Positions 6,930-15,108 of a DNA stretch of 17,394 bases are shown one piece after another. A program made the translations under genes and the position numbers. Origin of the DNA: CAYMRB01 sp964392615 (GTDB lineage: Bacteria > Planctomycetota > UBA8108); contig CAYMRB010000200.1 in NCBI GenBank assembly GCA_964392615.1, positions 1 through 17,394 of the forward strand, read 5' to 3'. The notes under the pieces were generated by a model. The model had not been told where the DNA came from and did not search any database. It saw only the letters and a program-made list of their open reading frames with translations. Numbering within the stretch: the first letter of the stretch is position 1; each line of letters opens with the position of its first letter.

Positions 6930-8120
6930 ATGTCAGAGGCGGCCGAGCTGACGCCGCTGGCGAGGGGAGCGCCCGTCGACCGCGAGCGATTGCGCGAGCA
7001 GCTCGACGCGCGCCCCGACGACGCACGCGCATGGTACGACCTCGGCTGTGAGCATCTTGCTGCAGGCGAGTACGCCGGCGCGGCCAAGGCGTTCGACAGC
7101 TGCCGCATTCTGAATCCGCACGACCTCGGTGTGCAGTGCGCGCTCGCGTACGCGCTGGGCGGCAGTGGGCAACTCGAAGACGCCGGCGACGCGTTCGAGA
7201 TGATCATCCACCGCGACCCGGGCAATGGCTGGGCCTATCTGCACCTCGGACTCGTGCGGTTCAGGCTGCAGGCCGTCACCGAGGCGATCGCGCTCTGGGA
7301 GTGCTCGGCCAACCTTCTCGACGATCCGTCCGACAGCCTCGAGAACCTGGCCATGGCCTATCGGCGTCTCGGCGACGAAGAGGCCGAGGAGGGCTGCTGG
7401 CACCGTCTGCAGAAACACTCGGCCGACCACCCCGCGGTGCGTCACATGCTGGCGGCGCACGGGCGTGGGCCGCTGCCCGTGCGCGCCGACGACGCGTACA
7501 TGTGTCACCTCTTCGATCGCTTCGCGCCGGACTTCGACGAGGTCCTCGCGGCTCTCGACTACCGCGTTCCCGAGCTCCTGGAGGAGCGCCTGCGCTCGGT
7601 TCATGGTTCGCCGGATCGGACGCTCGAGATCCTCGACGCGGGATGCGGGACCGGGCTCTGCGGCGAGCGTCTGCGGCCGTGGGCGCGCCGGTTGACGGGC
7701 GTGGACATCTCGACCGGCATGCTGGCGCGCGCGTCGCGACGTGACGCGTACGACGAGCTCGTCGAAAGCGAGCTCGGCCGTTTTCTCGGCCACGCGCGCA
7801 ACGCCTACGATTGGATCGTCGCGGGCGATGTGCTGTGTTACTTCGGCGACCTGAGCCACATCGTCGCCGCGGCGGTCCGACGGCTGGCTCCCGGCGGACA
7901 TCTGTTTCTGACCGTCGAGCGGGACGCGCGCTCGACGTCCTCCGCTGGCCCGGGCTATCGGCTGCAGAGCCACGGCCGCTACTGCCATACCCGCGAGCAC
8001 GTCCAGGCGGTCGCGCTCGCCGCCGCCGGCCACCTCGACGAGCTGTCGCCGGTCGTCCTGCGACGCGAGTCCGGCGAGCCCGTCGCGGGGCTCTGCGCAC
8101 TCGTCCGCCGCGACGCGTGA
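6930..8120 (+). CDS. TPR-containing class I SAM-dependent methyltransferase
   Basis: 396 residues from the ATG at 6930, chosen because GGAG lies 7 bases upstream. An in-frame ATG at 6906, 5 bases after the previous stop, would add 8 residues. Residues ~20-165 contain about four tetratricopeptide-like helix pairs (ARAWYDLGCEHLAAGEYAGA, GWAYLHLGLVRFRLQAV, SLENLAMAYRRLGDEEAE). Residues ~185-396 form a Rossmann methyltransferase with motif I DAGCGTG at 236-242, the acidic motif LTGVDIS, and VAGDVLCYFGDLS before a LAPGGHLFLTVE strand. This matches the COG4976-type TPR-repeat methyltransferases, whose substrates are generally unknown. It is the last gene of the operon. Its target cannot be predicted; a protein of the same operon is possible. 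Confidence 0.88.
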   Translation: MSEAAELTPLARGAPVDRERLREQLDARPDDARAWYDLGCEHLAAGEYAGAAKAFDSCRILNPHDLGVQCALAYALGGSGQLEDAGDAFEMIIHRDPGNGWAYLHLGLVRFRLQAVTEAIALWECSANLLDDPSDSLENLAMAYRRLGDEEAEEGCWHRLQKHSADHPAVRHMLAAHGRGPLPVRADDAYMCHLFDRFAPDFDEVLAALDYRVPELLEERLRSVHGSPDRTLEILDAGCGTGLCGERLRPWARRLTGVDISTGMLARASRRDAYDELVESELGRFLGHARNAYDWIVAGDVLCYFGDLSHIVAAAVRRLAPGGHLFLTVERDARSTSSAGPGYRLQSHGRYCHTREHVQAVALAAAGHLDELSPVVLRRESGEPVAGLCALVRRDA

Positions 8121-8168
8121 CGACTCGCGCCATCGCCGGGCAAGCCTCGCTTCACGCGCGCTTCAGGG

Positions 8169-10900
8169 TCAGCAGCCCGTCAGCGCCTCGGCGGGACAGG
8201 GCAGGTCGAGCTCGGCATCCCGCTCACCGCAATCGGGAAACGGTGCCGGAGGCGTCGGACCGTGGAGGAAGCGGTGCTGCGCGGTGTAGATCGGATCCGA
8301 CAGGTCGAGACGCCCGTCCGCGTTCGCGTCACCGGCACTCGGACACGGGGTCGGCGGGCCGCCGCGGACGAGAGCGTTGATCGTCCAGACCGCGTCCGCG
8401 AGGTTGACGCGCCCGTCGGCGTTCGCATCGCCACGAACGAAGCGACCCGAGTCGTCGACGCGACGGATCAAGAGCGGGATCCGGCGGACGGCCGTCTGTC
8501 TCCGGACATCCTGGTTGCTCGGNNNNNNNNNNGGATCCGGTGGACCGGAAGGACAGCGACGCCGCTGATCGTGATGTTGTTCGCGACGCCCGGGCTCGGA
8601 CCGTTGCGCAACCCATCGCGGAATCGAACGACCGCAGGACTCTCTCCGTCCGCGTCGCCGGAGAGCTCGTACGTCGTGCGCAGGACCGACTGCGCGACGG
8701 ACGGGTCGAGCGTCGCAGGCGTCGCGAACGAGAGCACGACGGCGGAGATGACCCCCGCCTCCTCTTCGCCAGCGCCGCCGCCGGCGGCCATGCCATCGCC
8801 GTCTTCGGGTGGTCGCACTTCAGTCGTGACGTTGAAGCCGCCCGAGAACGCGGCCGCGGCATCGGTCCCATCGATCGTCGGTGGGACAACGACGCCCAAG
8901 AGGTCCGACGTGTGCACGATGGAGAGGCTCCACCCCTGGGCGCCCGCGGGCTGCGCGACGGGGAACGGAACGATGTACGCGGCCACCTCGATCCGGCCCT
9001 GATCATCGGCCGACAGCTCGACGATGTTGTGGGGACCCGAGAGTACGTCCTCGATCACCTGAGCCGCTCCGCCGTCACCGGGGGCGGCCGCCGGCACGGG
9101 CACCGCGCCGGGCGCGGCGAGGACCAGGTTGAAACCGCCGCCGTCGTCAGAGCACGGACTGCGGAACGAGCAGGACGGGTCCTCACAGTCGACTCGACCG
9201 TCACCGTCGTCGTCGATCCCGTTGTCGCAGATCTCGAGGACGCAGTCGCCTCGACCCGCGCAGGAAGGGTCGTCGCAATCGATGAGGCCGTCGAGGTCGT
9301 TGTCCAGTGCGTCGTCGCAGACTTCGGTCCGACAGCGGGCGATGGTCTGACAGTCGACGTCGAAGCAATCCACGAGGCCGTCCTGGTCGTTGTCCAACCC
9401 GTCCGCGCAGTCCTCCGGACCGGGGCAGGGCCCGCGGCCGCGGCAGTCGTCGTCATCGCAGTCGACGAGGCCGTCGCCGTCGTTGTCCGCGCCGTCGAGG
9501 CAGTTCTCCGCATCGATGCAGTGCCGGAGCGTCTCGCAGTCCGGATCATCGCAGTCGACGAAACCGTCGTGGTCGTTGTCGCGACCGTCCCAGCAGCGCT
9601 CCGGCGCGGGGCACGGGCCGATTCCGGCGCACTGCGGGTCGTCGCAGTCGACGAGCCCGTCGTCGTCGTTGTCCGCTCCGTCGGTGCAATCCTCGAGCTC
9701 GACGCAGAGCGGCCCCTGCGAGCACTGCGGATCATCGCAGTCGACGAGCCCGTCGCCGTTGTTGTCCTCTCCATCCGCGCAGAGCTCGAACAAGCCGCAG
9801 ATGGCGAAGCCGACGCAATCGGGGTCGTCGCAGTCGAGCAGCCCGTCGTCGTCGTTGTCGATGAAGTCGGCGCAGCGTTCGATCACGGGGCACGGATCGA
9901 TGCCGCCGCAGTCGCGATCCTCGCAGTCGATGAGCTCGTCGTTGTCGTTGTCGATGCCGTCGTCGCAGATCTCGCGAGCGATGCAGTGCGGGTGTCCCTC
10001 GCAATCCTCGTCGTCGCAGTCGGCGACGCCGTCGCGCTCGTTGTCGATGCCGTCGCCGCAGATCTCGCGCAGCGGACAGGCCTCGTCGTCGAGACACTGA
10101 GAGTCCGCACAGTCGACCGCCTCGTCGCCGTCGTTGTCCACGCCGTCGTCGCAGATCTCCTGCGGCAGAGGCTCGGAGCAGTCCGGGTCGTCGAGATCGG
10201 CGAAGCCGTCGCCGTCGTTGTCCACTCCGTCGTCGCACAGCTCGGGTGGCGGATCGAGCCCGATCGCGATGTCTCGATGCGCTCGATCGGGGTCCACGGC
10301 TTGACCGGTCACGGTGACGTTGACGGCAATCGGCGGACCGTCTGCGTTCCTGAAGCGGTCGTCGTAGCGCACGAAGCCCTGCCGCGGCTCCTCGTCGAGA
10401 CGCGCCTGGCAATCGATCCGACCGATCCGGTATCGGTGACCTGAGAGAAGCTGCGGCGTGGGTGCGACCCAGCTCAGGACCACGGCCTGGAAGACTCCCT
10501 GCCGTCCGTCGTTGTCGTCCGGCTCGGCGATCTCGAAGACCATGAAGTTGCCGTCGGGATCGCGGATTCCGCCGCGGTTCGAGAAGGCGCTCAGCGTCCC
10601 TTCGACCGAGATCGAGTCGATATCGAACCCGCTCGTCCAGACACCGAAGGACCAGCCCTGCACGTCACTCGGCTGCCCGTCCGTGGTCGCCACGCCGAGA
10701 TCGAGGTGGATCCTGAACGGCACGGTGTCGCCCGTCGGGCCGAGGATCGTCGACGTCGCGTCGAGCTCGGGAATCAGTGAGCTCTCGAGTTCCAAGCCGA
10801 AGTCGTGCGACTCGATCGCGCCGAGCTTTGCGGTCAGCGCCATCGACCAAGCGCCTACGACACAGACCACCACGCAGAAGGAACGATGAAGCTGTCTCAT
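8169..10900 (-). CDS. Secreted multi-repeat MopE-like protein with C-terminal dockerin (gene crosses an assembly gap)
   Basis: It starts with ATG at 10898-10900, with GGAGG about 12 bases upstream. The signal peptide is SFCVVVCVVGAWSMALTA. Residues ~55-205 form an unrecognised beta-rich domain (VQGWSFGVW...GVFQAVVLSW...GQAV). Twelve Cys/Asp repeats follow at 220-583. A second copy of the beta-rich domain comes next (AQGWSLSIV...GVISAVVLSF...VVRFRDGLRNG...SGVAV). The reading frame breaks at the 10-N run. On its far side another frame continues open into two dockerin repeats (FVRGDANADGRVNLADAVWT, then GDANADGRLDLSDPIYT) and stops at 8169-8171. I read this as one gene of about 906 residues plus whatever the gap hides. 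The repeats resemble MopE metal-binding motifs; calcium or copper binding is inferred. A surface or extracellular-matrix role is likely. Confidence 0.8.
8523..8532. other. Assembly gap (10 N)
   Basis: Ten unknown bases. Ten N is a conventional placeholder, so the true gap length may differ. It sits inside the MopE/dockerin gene, and the frames on the two sides disagree, which a wrong gap length would explain. Both sides carry similar sequence around GGATCCGGnGGAC (about 8478-8490 and 8533-8545), so a collapsed local repeat is possible. Confidence 0.95.
9152..10243 (-). repeat. Twelve tandem coding repeats of about 31 residues (93 bp), MopE-like
   Basis: Encodes residues 220-583 of the minus-strand protein. 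Repeat lengths are 28, then eight of 31, then 30, 30 and 28 residues. The core is CxDGxDNDxDGxxDCxDPxC followed by another Cys about six residues on. Most units carry four Cys. The first unit lacks the second and fourth Cys (FADLDDPDC, then no terminal Cys), and the last is shortened, as expected for array ends. The DNDxDG segment resembles a calcium-binding loop. At DNA level the units vary, so this is an old protein-level array rather than a recent amplification. Confidence 0.92.
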
Positions 10901-10920
10901 GTCGTCGTCTTGCCTCCAGG

Positions 10921-10934
10921 AACCCCTCGGGGTT
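10921..10934. other. Perfect palindrome upstream of the MopE-like gene
   Basis: AACCCCTCGGGGTT is a 6-bp perfect inverted repeat around a 2-base centre. It lies 20 bases upstream of the minus-strand start at 10900 and 84 bases past the stop of the beta-helix gene. It could be an operator, a small leader hairpin beside the GGAGG ribosome site, or chance. No T-run follows, so an intrinsic terminator is unlikely. Confidence 0.4.
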
Positions 10935-11017
10935 GACGACTGTAGCAGTCCTTCGAGCCGGACGGCCGGGAAAAGCGATTCGAGAAACGCTCTGCTCGTC
11001 CCCGGATGCCGGCGGAT

Positions 11018-13309
11018 TCACGACGATTTCCGCGGCGTGGCGGGCTGCACCGACAAAGACCAAACCCTGCCGCGGGCCGGTCCGTTCGGCCCGACGGCGT
11101 CTACGCGCCAGTAGAAGGTCTTGCCCGGCTGCAGATGCAGACGCCCCGGTGAAAGGACGTTGCTCGATCGTCGTCCGCGAAACGCAGGAGAGCCGCGGCC
11201 GGCCTGCTCGACAGATTGCCAGTCTACTCCAAGGTACACGTCGTGGAGTGTCGCGTCGAGTCCGCCGAGCCACATCAGATCGGCGTCGTGCTTGACGTGT
11301 GTCGAGCCGTCCGGCGGAACGGGGCTGGAAGCCGTCGCGACCTGGCGTCCCGGAATCCAGTAGCGCGTGGCTCCCGATTCGTACGCGCCGATGTCGGGAG
11401 CGCGTCCCACGACGTTCCAGATCACCCCGGCCTTGACGGATCCCGCGTCCACCAGGGCAGAGCCCGCAGCGGGTCGGAAATCGAGGTTGTCGGGATCACG
11501 AAGCACTTCTCGGAGGCTCGCTCCCGACTGCAGCCCGATCCAGTTGTGGCTGCACAGGGGCGGCAAGGGGAATCTCACGCGACGGCGGTTGCCGCGGTAC
11601 CCATCCATCGCTTCGGCGGCGTTGTTCCTGCCGATGGAGTGTTGGTTGCCTCCCTCCGGCTGCATGTTGATCAGCGAGATGTCCTTCGCGCTGCATCCCA
11701 TACCGGTGTTGTGGGCGACGACGTGGTAGTCGCCTTTCACCATCAGCCCTGTGCCGCAGTTCCAGACCGCGTTTCCGTAGATGGCGCCCTTGGTCTGCTT
11801 CTCTCCCTCGATCCACTTGCCTTTCTCGCCGGTATTGCCGACGTCGAGGGGGCCGTCGATGCGGAATCCGCTCTTGACGGAATCGTGCAGCCAGTTGAAA
11901 CGGGTGATGCTGTCGACGGCTTGCCCCTGCATGTAGTGGATCATCGCTCCGTCATTCTGCAGGTAGCCGGTCTGCGAGAATCGATTGAGCTCGACGAGCA
12001 TGCGGGAGCCTGCGCAGAGCGTTTCGGAGGCTCCGGCCACGCGCACCGTGTTGCGTCGAAAGACGCTGTCGTTCGAGCGATGCATCGCGATGCTGTTGCC
12101 GATGCCCGTCAGGCGGGAACAGGTGTAGTCGATGGAGTGGAACAGGCAGTTCTCGACCAGCGTCCCGTGACTCTCGACGATGAGCGCTTCTCCCTCGGTG
12201 TAGGCGAACTCGCAGTTGCGCAGGATGTTGCCAGATCGTTCGGAGCCGGCCTTGCCGCGGCGGCCCCCCCGGCCGCCGCGGCCGAAACGGGTGACCGCGG
12301 TGGGCTCGAATGCGCGCAGCATTCGGCGCGAGTGACTGGGGTAGCGGAACCGACAGTCCTCGACGGTGATGTGGTGGCTCGCCTCCGTTTGCAGAGTCGT
12401 GGCGAAGAAGTCGAGGCCCCGAAGCTCGACGTGGCTGCAGCGATTCAAGGTGATGGCATAGGACTGGGTCTTTCCCCGGATCTCGTGCCTCTCGGGTGAG
12501 GAGCCGTCCCGCGTCCAGACATAGAGAACCTTCGAGGCGGGATCGTAGAACCACTCTCCGGGGGCGTCGAGAAGCTCCAGCTTGCCTTCGAGGTAGTAGA
12601 AGGCCTTGTCCGGCTTCTGGATGGTGACCTGCTGTTCGAGCGGAGCGAGTGCGTAGGTGAATGTGCCGTCTCCGGCCCGGTGAGAGGTGACCGGTGAGTC
12701 CGCGGTCTTGAACGAGCCGATGTTGAGGATGGCGACGGCGCCCGTCACATCGAGACCGCTTGCCGCCAGGTCATGAGCACCTGGCGCGTCGATCATGCGA
12801 CCCGGCACGCTCTCGGCGGACGACTTGCCCCAGGTGCCTGCTTGGTCCCAGATCGAGCCCGGGGGCGGCTCGCGCGTCTCTGGGATCTCGTCGTCCAGGA
12901 AGCCTGCATCAGGCCAACGGGCCGGATTGAGCATCTTGCCGTTCGCGAAGAGCTGCCAGATGTCCGCAGTGAGAGTGGTCTTGTAGATCGCCCCCCGGTG
13001 ACGGGACCACGGCCCGCGAATCGTCACCGTGCCATCCAGTACCGTCAGCTGACCGGGCTCGGCGCGGATGACGATCGGGCGGCTCTCCTCGCCATGGAGC
13101 CCATCGAGGACGACCTCTTGGAAGTGCCGTCCGCCGCGAAGGGTGCAGGTATCACCGGGCTTCATCACGCGCGCGGCAGCCGAGACGCTGCGAAAAGGCG
13201 CGGACCGGGTGCCGGGGTTCGTATCGTCGCCCGAGGGAGATACGACGTATTCCGTGGCCGGAGCGACAGAGGCGAGCAGTACTGCACACGGAAGTGCGAG
13301 CTTCATCAT
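11018..13309 (-). CDS. Secreted right-handed parallel beta-helix enzyme with Fn3-like C-terminus
   Basis: 763 residues with a signal peptide (MMKLALPCAVLLASVAPA). It opens with YVVSPSGDDTNPGTRSAPF, the usual entry of DUF1565/pectate-lyase-like beta-helix proteins. It continues with IWQLFANGKMLNPARWPDA and many short N/D/G-rich coils (HVELRGLDF, HITVEDCRF, GNILRNCEF, LVENCLFHS, SVFRRNTVRV) up to PDIGAYESG near residue 645. Residues ~660-757 (LHDVYLGVDWQSVEQA...LQPGKTFYWRVDAV) form an Fn3-like module common in planctomycete exported enzymes. It probably acts on an extracellular polysaccharide as a lyase or a GH141-like hydrolase; catalytic residues could not be placed. An Arg/Gly-rich stretch at about 338-356 is unusual. 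It starts 15 bases after the URO-D-like gene stop, so they share a transcript. The ribosome site is weak. Confidence 0.83.
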   Translation of the reverse strand: MMKLALPCAVLLASVAPATEYVVSPSGDDTNPGTRSAPFRSVSAAARVMKPGDTCTLRGGRHFQEVVLDGLHGEESRPIVIRAEPGQLTVLDGTVTIRGPWSRHRGAIYKTTLTADIWQLFANGKMLNPARWPDAGFLDDEIPETREPPPGSIWDQAGTWGKSSAESVPGRMIDAPGAHDLAASGLDVTGAVAILNIGSFKTADSPVTSHRAGDGTFTYALAPLEQQVTIQKPDKAFYYLEGKLELLDAPGEWFYDPASKVLYVWTRDGSSPERHEIRGKTQSYAITLNRCSHVELRGLDFFATTLQTEASHHITVEDCRFRYPSHSRRMLRAFEPTAVTRFGRGGRGGRRGKAGSERSGNILRNCEFAYTEGEALIVESHGTLVENCLFHSIDYTCSRLTGIGNSIAMHRSNDSVFRRNTVRVAGASETLCAGSRMLVELNRFSQTGYLQNDGAMIHYMQGQAVDSITRFNWLHDSVKSGFRIDGPLDVGNTGEKGKWIEGEKQTKGAIYGNAVWNCGTGLMVKGDYHVVAHNTGMGCSAKDISLINMQPEGGNQHSIGRNNAAEAMDGYRGNRRRVRFPLPPLCSHNWIGLQSGASLREVLRDPDNLDFRPAAGSALVDAGSVKAGVIWNVVGRAPDIGAYESGATRYWIPGRQVATASSPVPPDGSTHVKHDADLMWLGGLDATLHDVYLGVDWQSVEQAGRGSPAFRGRRSSNVLSPGRLHLQPGKTFYWRVDAVGPNGPARGRVWSLSVQPATPRKSS

Positions 13310-13324
13310 GAGTGGGCGACCTGT

Positions 13325-14470
13325 TCAGGTGTCGCACGCACCGAACGCGAGGCACGCCCGGTACATGGCTTCGAGGTTGTCCAGCGGGACGAAGGGCGGC
13401 AGGTTGTTGCCCTCCTGCAGGACGAAGCGACCTCCCTTCTTCACGCCGCTCTCGAGGATGGCGCGGCTGCGCTCGTACACCTGATCGGGCGTTCCCTCGA
13501 GAAGCAAGGAGATCTCCACCCCTCCGGTCAGCTCGACGTCGGGGCCCAGCTCTTCACGCATCGCCTGGAAGTCGATGGGGAAGCCCGTGTCGAAGCTGGT
13601 CACTCCGAGCTTTCGGTGGATGGTCCCGAAGTGCCGCGTGGCATCGCCGCACAGGTGCATGCAGCGCACCGAGCCGGGTGGGCCGGCCTCGTACCACTCA
13701 CGGTGATGCGGCAGCACGCACTCCTGATACGTCTGCGCCGAGATCATCGCGCAGGAGTCATCGGCAAGGCCGTTGGCCTGCGGCATGCGCTTTCCGAAGT
13801 ACTCGAAGAACGCCTGGCGGCGGAGGATCGCGGCGCGGACCAGAAAGCCCAGCAGTTCCTGCGCGTAGTCAGGATCCGTCACCAGCTCGGCCAACACGTC
13901 GCCACCGCGCACGTTGCAGGCCACGGTCAACGGTCCGTCCATCCAGATCAGCTCCCATGGCACGAGGCGAACGGGACGCCCCTCGAAGCGATGGTCCTGG
14001 CAAATCCGGTCCATCTCGTGCCAGAAGGCCAGTCCGTCGCGGATGAAGGGCAGCTCCAGCGGCGTCTCGATGGGAGCGGCGAAGATCTCGCGCTTGCCCG
14101 CCTCGTCAAGGAACGGACGCGTGCTCGGCACCTGGTCGGGCTCGTAGACCACATCCGCGCCCACTGCCGCCGCGTCGAACACGGTGTATCACCAGTAGTT
14201 GATCGCCCACTCGTCCGGAAGCTCCGCCGGGAGATCGGATCGGGGCCCGAGCACCTCGCGCCGATAGAGCTCGTGACGCAGGGACATCTCGACATGAGTC
14301 TCCGGATCCCGGGCCATGTCCTCGAACGTGACTCCGCCGGGATTCCATTCGGGGTCCTGCAGCACCACGCGCGGATTGGTGTTCAGTCGCATCGGCACCC
14401 GGGACGGTGTACGGGCGAAATAGGCGTCCCAGACAGCGGTCTTCTCTGCGTCGGTCGGCATCGGGGTCAT
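13325..14470 (-). pseudogene. URO-D/MtaA-like methyltransferase interrupted by one in-frame TGA
   Basis: Two open segments in the same frame (about 14470-14192 and 14188-13325) are separated only by TGA at 14189-14191. The protein reads EWAINYW, stop, YTVFDAAAVGADVVYEPDQV, with no frameshift. Joined, it is about 380 residues, a normal length for the uroporphyrinogen decarboxylase-like superfamily that includes MtaA/CmuA corrinoid methyltransferases. Features: RVPMRLNTNPRVVLQDPEWN near the N-terminus, LVPWELIWMDGPLTVACNV, the possible zinc motif HLC (CMHLCGDATRHF, near 13650-13658), and GVEISLLLEGTPDQV. The downstream Cys expected for MtaA-type zinc binding is replaced in LQEGNNLPP, so true zinc methyltransferase activity is doubtful. 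Start taken at ATG 14470 (GTG 14503 and ATG 14461 are alternatives). The TGA may be a real nonsense mutation or a sequencing/assembly error. Members of this family recur in planctomycete carbohydrate clusters with unknown roles. Confidence 0.72.
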
Positions 14471-14502
14471 GATACAGGGTTCTGCCGGGGTAACCTCTGC
14501 CA

Positions 14503-14560
14503 CCGGACGAGCGAGCTCGGCAGCGGCGCTTCGCCGTCCGCTGAAGCGGCCTGTTATTCG
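14503..14560 (-). other. attC-like integron recombination site downstream of the low-GC gene
   Basis: Read on the minus strand it starts with AATAACAGGCCGCTTCAGCG and continues with a hairpin-forming CAGCGGACGGCGAAG...CGCCGCTG, then GAGCTCGCTCGTCCGG. The TAACA...CAGCGGAC order, the imperfect inverted repeat and the odd-strand translation NRPLQRTA are characteristic of attC sites in environmental cassettes. The stop codon TAA of the upstream gene (14554-14556) lies inside the site, as usual for cassettes. The GTTRRRY core expected at the far end is degenerate (GTCCGGT), so the site may be decayed. Confidence 0.45.
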
Positions 14561-15045
14561 CCGTCCTTTCTAGGGCACACTTCGCGACCGGTCGGGTCAG
14601 TCTCCAGCACGCTTTCATGTAAGCCACCAATATGGCGACCAGCATTGTCGTTGGCGCCCAGTTCGACGAACGCCCAATCTACCAAGTCGTCATTTCCGGC
14701 AACAGCACCGGAATCGTCCATCATGTAGCATAGCTCAAACAGAAACTCCGCCTGAGCGCTTCGAACGAGTTGTGCGATCTCGGACTTTGAAACGCCTGCA
14801 GCGATCATCCGCCTCATCGAGTGAGCAGCACCTGAATACGGAGCTGTCGAATCAGGCGGAACATCGGAAATCACGTTGTCGATCCATGATGTATCGTCCT
14901 CAGTGACGATACGGTCCCAAGCGCCCTTGAGGAAAACGTAGCGAGCTAGTTGCGGAATGCCCTCATCGATTTCCGATGAGGCCCTGCCCTCTGGTTCGGA
15001 CGCCCCGAGGTTTCGGAAGATTTCGGTCAGCTCGTCTTTGTTCAT
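14554..15045 (-). CDS. Hypothetical protein in a low-GC, cassette-like insertion
   Basis: 163 residues from ATG 15045 (MNKDELTEIFRNLGASE). A longer in-frame start at 15090 would run into the attC-like boundary, so the shorter form is preferred; a weak AGAGA precedes it. No signal peptide, no transmembrane segment; acidic and mostly helical. Visible segments include GAWDRIVTEDDTSWIDNVIS, MIAAGVSKSEIAQLVRSAQA and LVDWAFVELGANDNAGRHIG. No family recognised. Hand counts on three 60-base lines of this gene gave 52-57% GC, against 63% and 75% on two lines from neighbouring genes, so it was probably acquired. It interrupts the spacing between the GH106-like gene and the URO-D-like gene. Short single-gene cassettes of unknown function are typical integron cargo. 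Confidence 0.75.
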   Translation of the reverse strand: MNKDELTEIFRNLGASEPEGRASSEIDEGIPQLARYVFLKGAWDRIVTEDDTSWIDNVISDVPPDSTAPYSGAAHSMRRMIAAGVSKSEIAQLVRSAQAEFLFELCYMMDDSGAVAGNDDLVDWAFVELGANDNAGRHIGGLHESVLETDPTGREVCPRKDGE

Positions 15046-15070
15046 GCGTCGTCTCTGTTTGGGCTGCAGG

Positions 15071-15108
15071 CGGATCACGAGTGAGCTCAACGGCGCCCAG
15101 CGCCGCTG
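15071..15108 (-). other. Second attC-like fragment, upstream boundary of the low-GC gene
   Basis: On the minus strand CAGCGGCGCTGGGCGCCG is followed by TTGAGCTCACTCGTGATCCG. This parallels the downstream site (GCGCCGCTG..GAGCTCGCTCGTCCGG), and GTTGAGC fits the integron core GTTRRRY. Only the 3' half of an attC is evident; the TAACA-type 5' half is not. Together with the site at 14503-14560 it brackets the gene in direct orientation. Confidence 0.35.

Noticed and set aside
8121..8168. Bidirectional terminator between the converging methyltransferase and dockerin genes
   Set aside because: No stable hairpin followed by a T-run could be found on either strand in these 48 bases.
9152..10243. Regular ~93-bp periodicity as a possible CRISPR array
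   Set aside because: The units are contiguous coding repeats with degenerate DNA and no unique spacers.
8540..10444. Long plus-strand open frame of 634 codons opposite the repeat gene
   Set aside because: It is Val/Asp-rich only because it reads the complement of the Asp/Cys repeats. It has no domain, and the minus strand carries a signal peptide and clear repeats.
14180..14200. Selenocysteine at the in-frame TGA
   Set aside because: A 5-bp stem (CCGTG/CGCGG) does follow the TGA, but it is short and lacks a convincing bacterial SECIS loop. This protein family is not known as selenoproteins, and no Sec machinery is visible.
11216..14728. Plus-strand open frames over the beta-helix and URO-D-like genes
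   Set aside because: They are complements of recognised protein families on the minus strand and contain no motif of their own.
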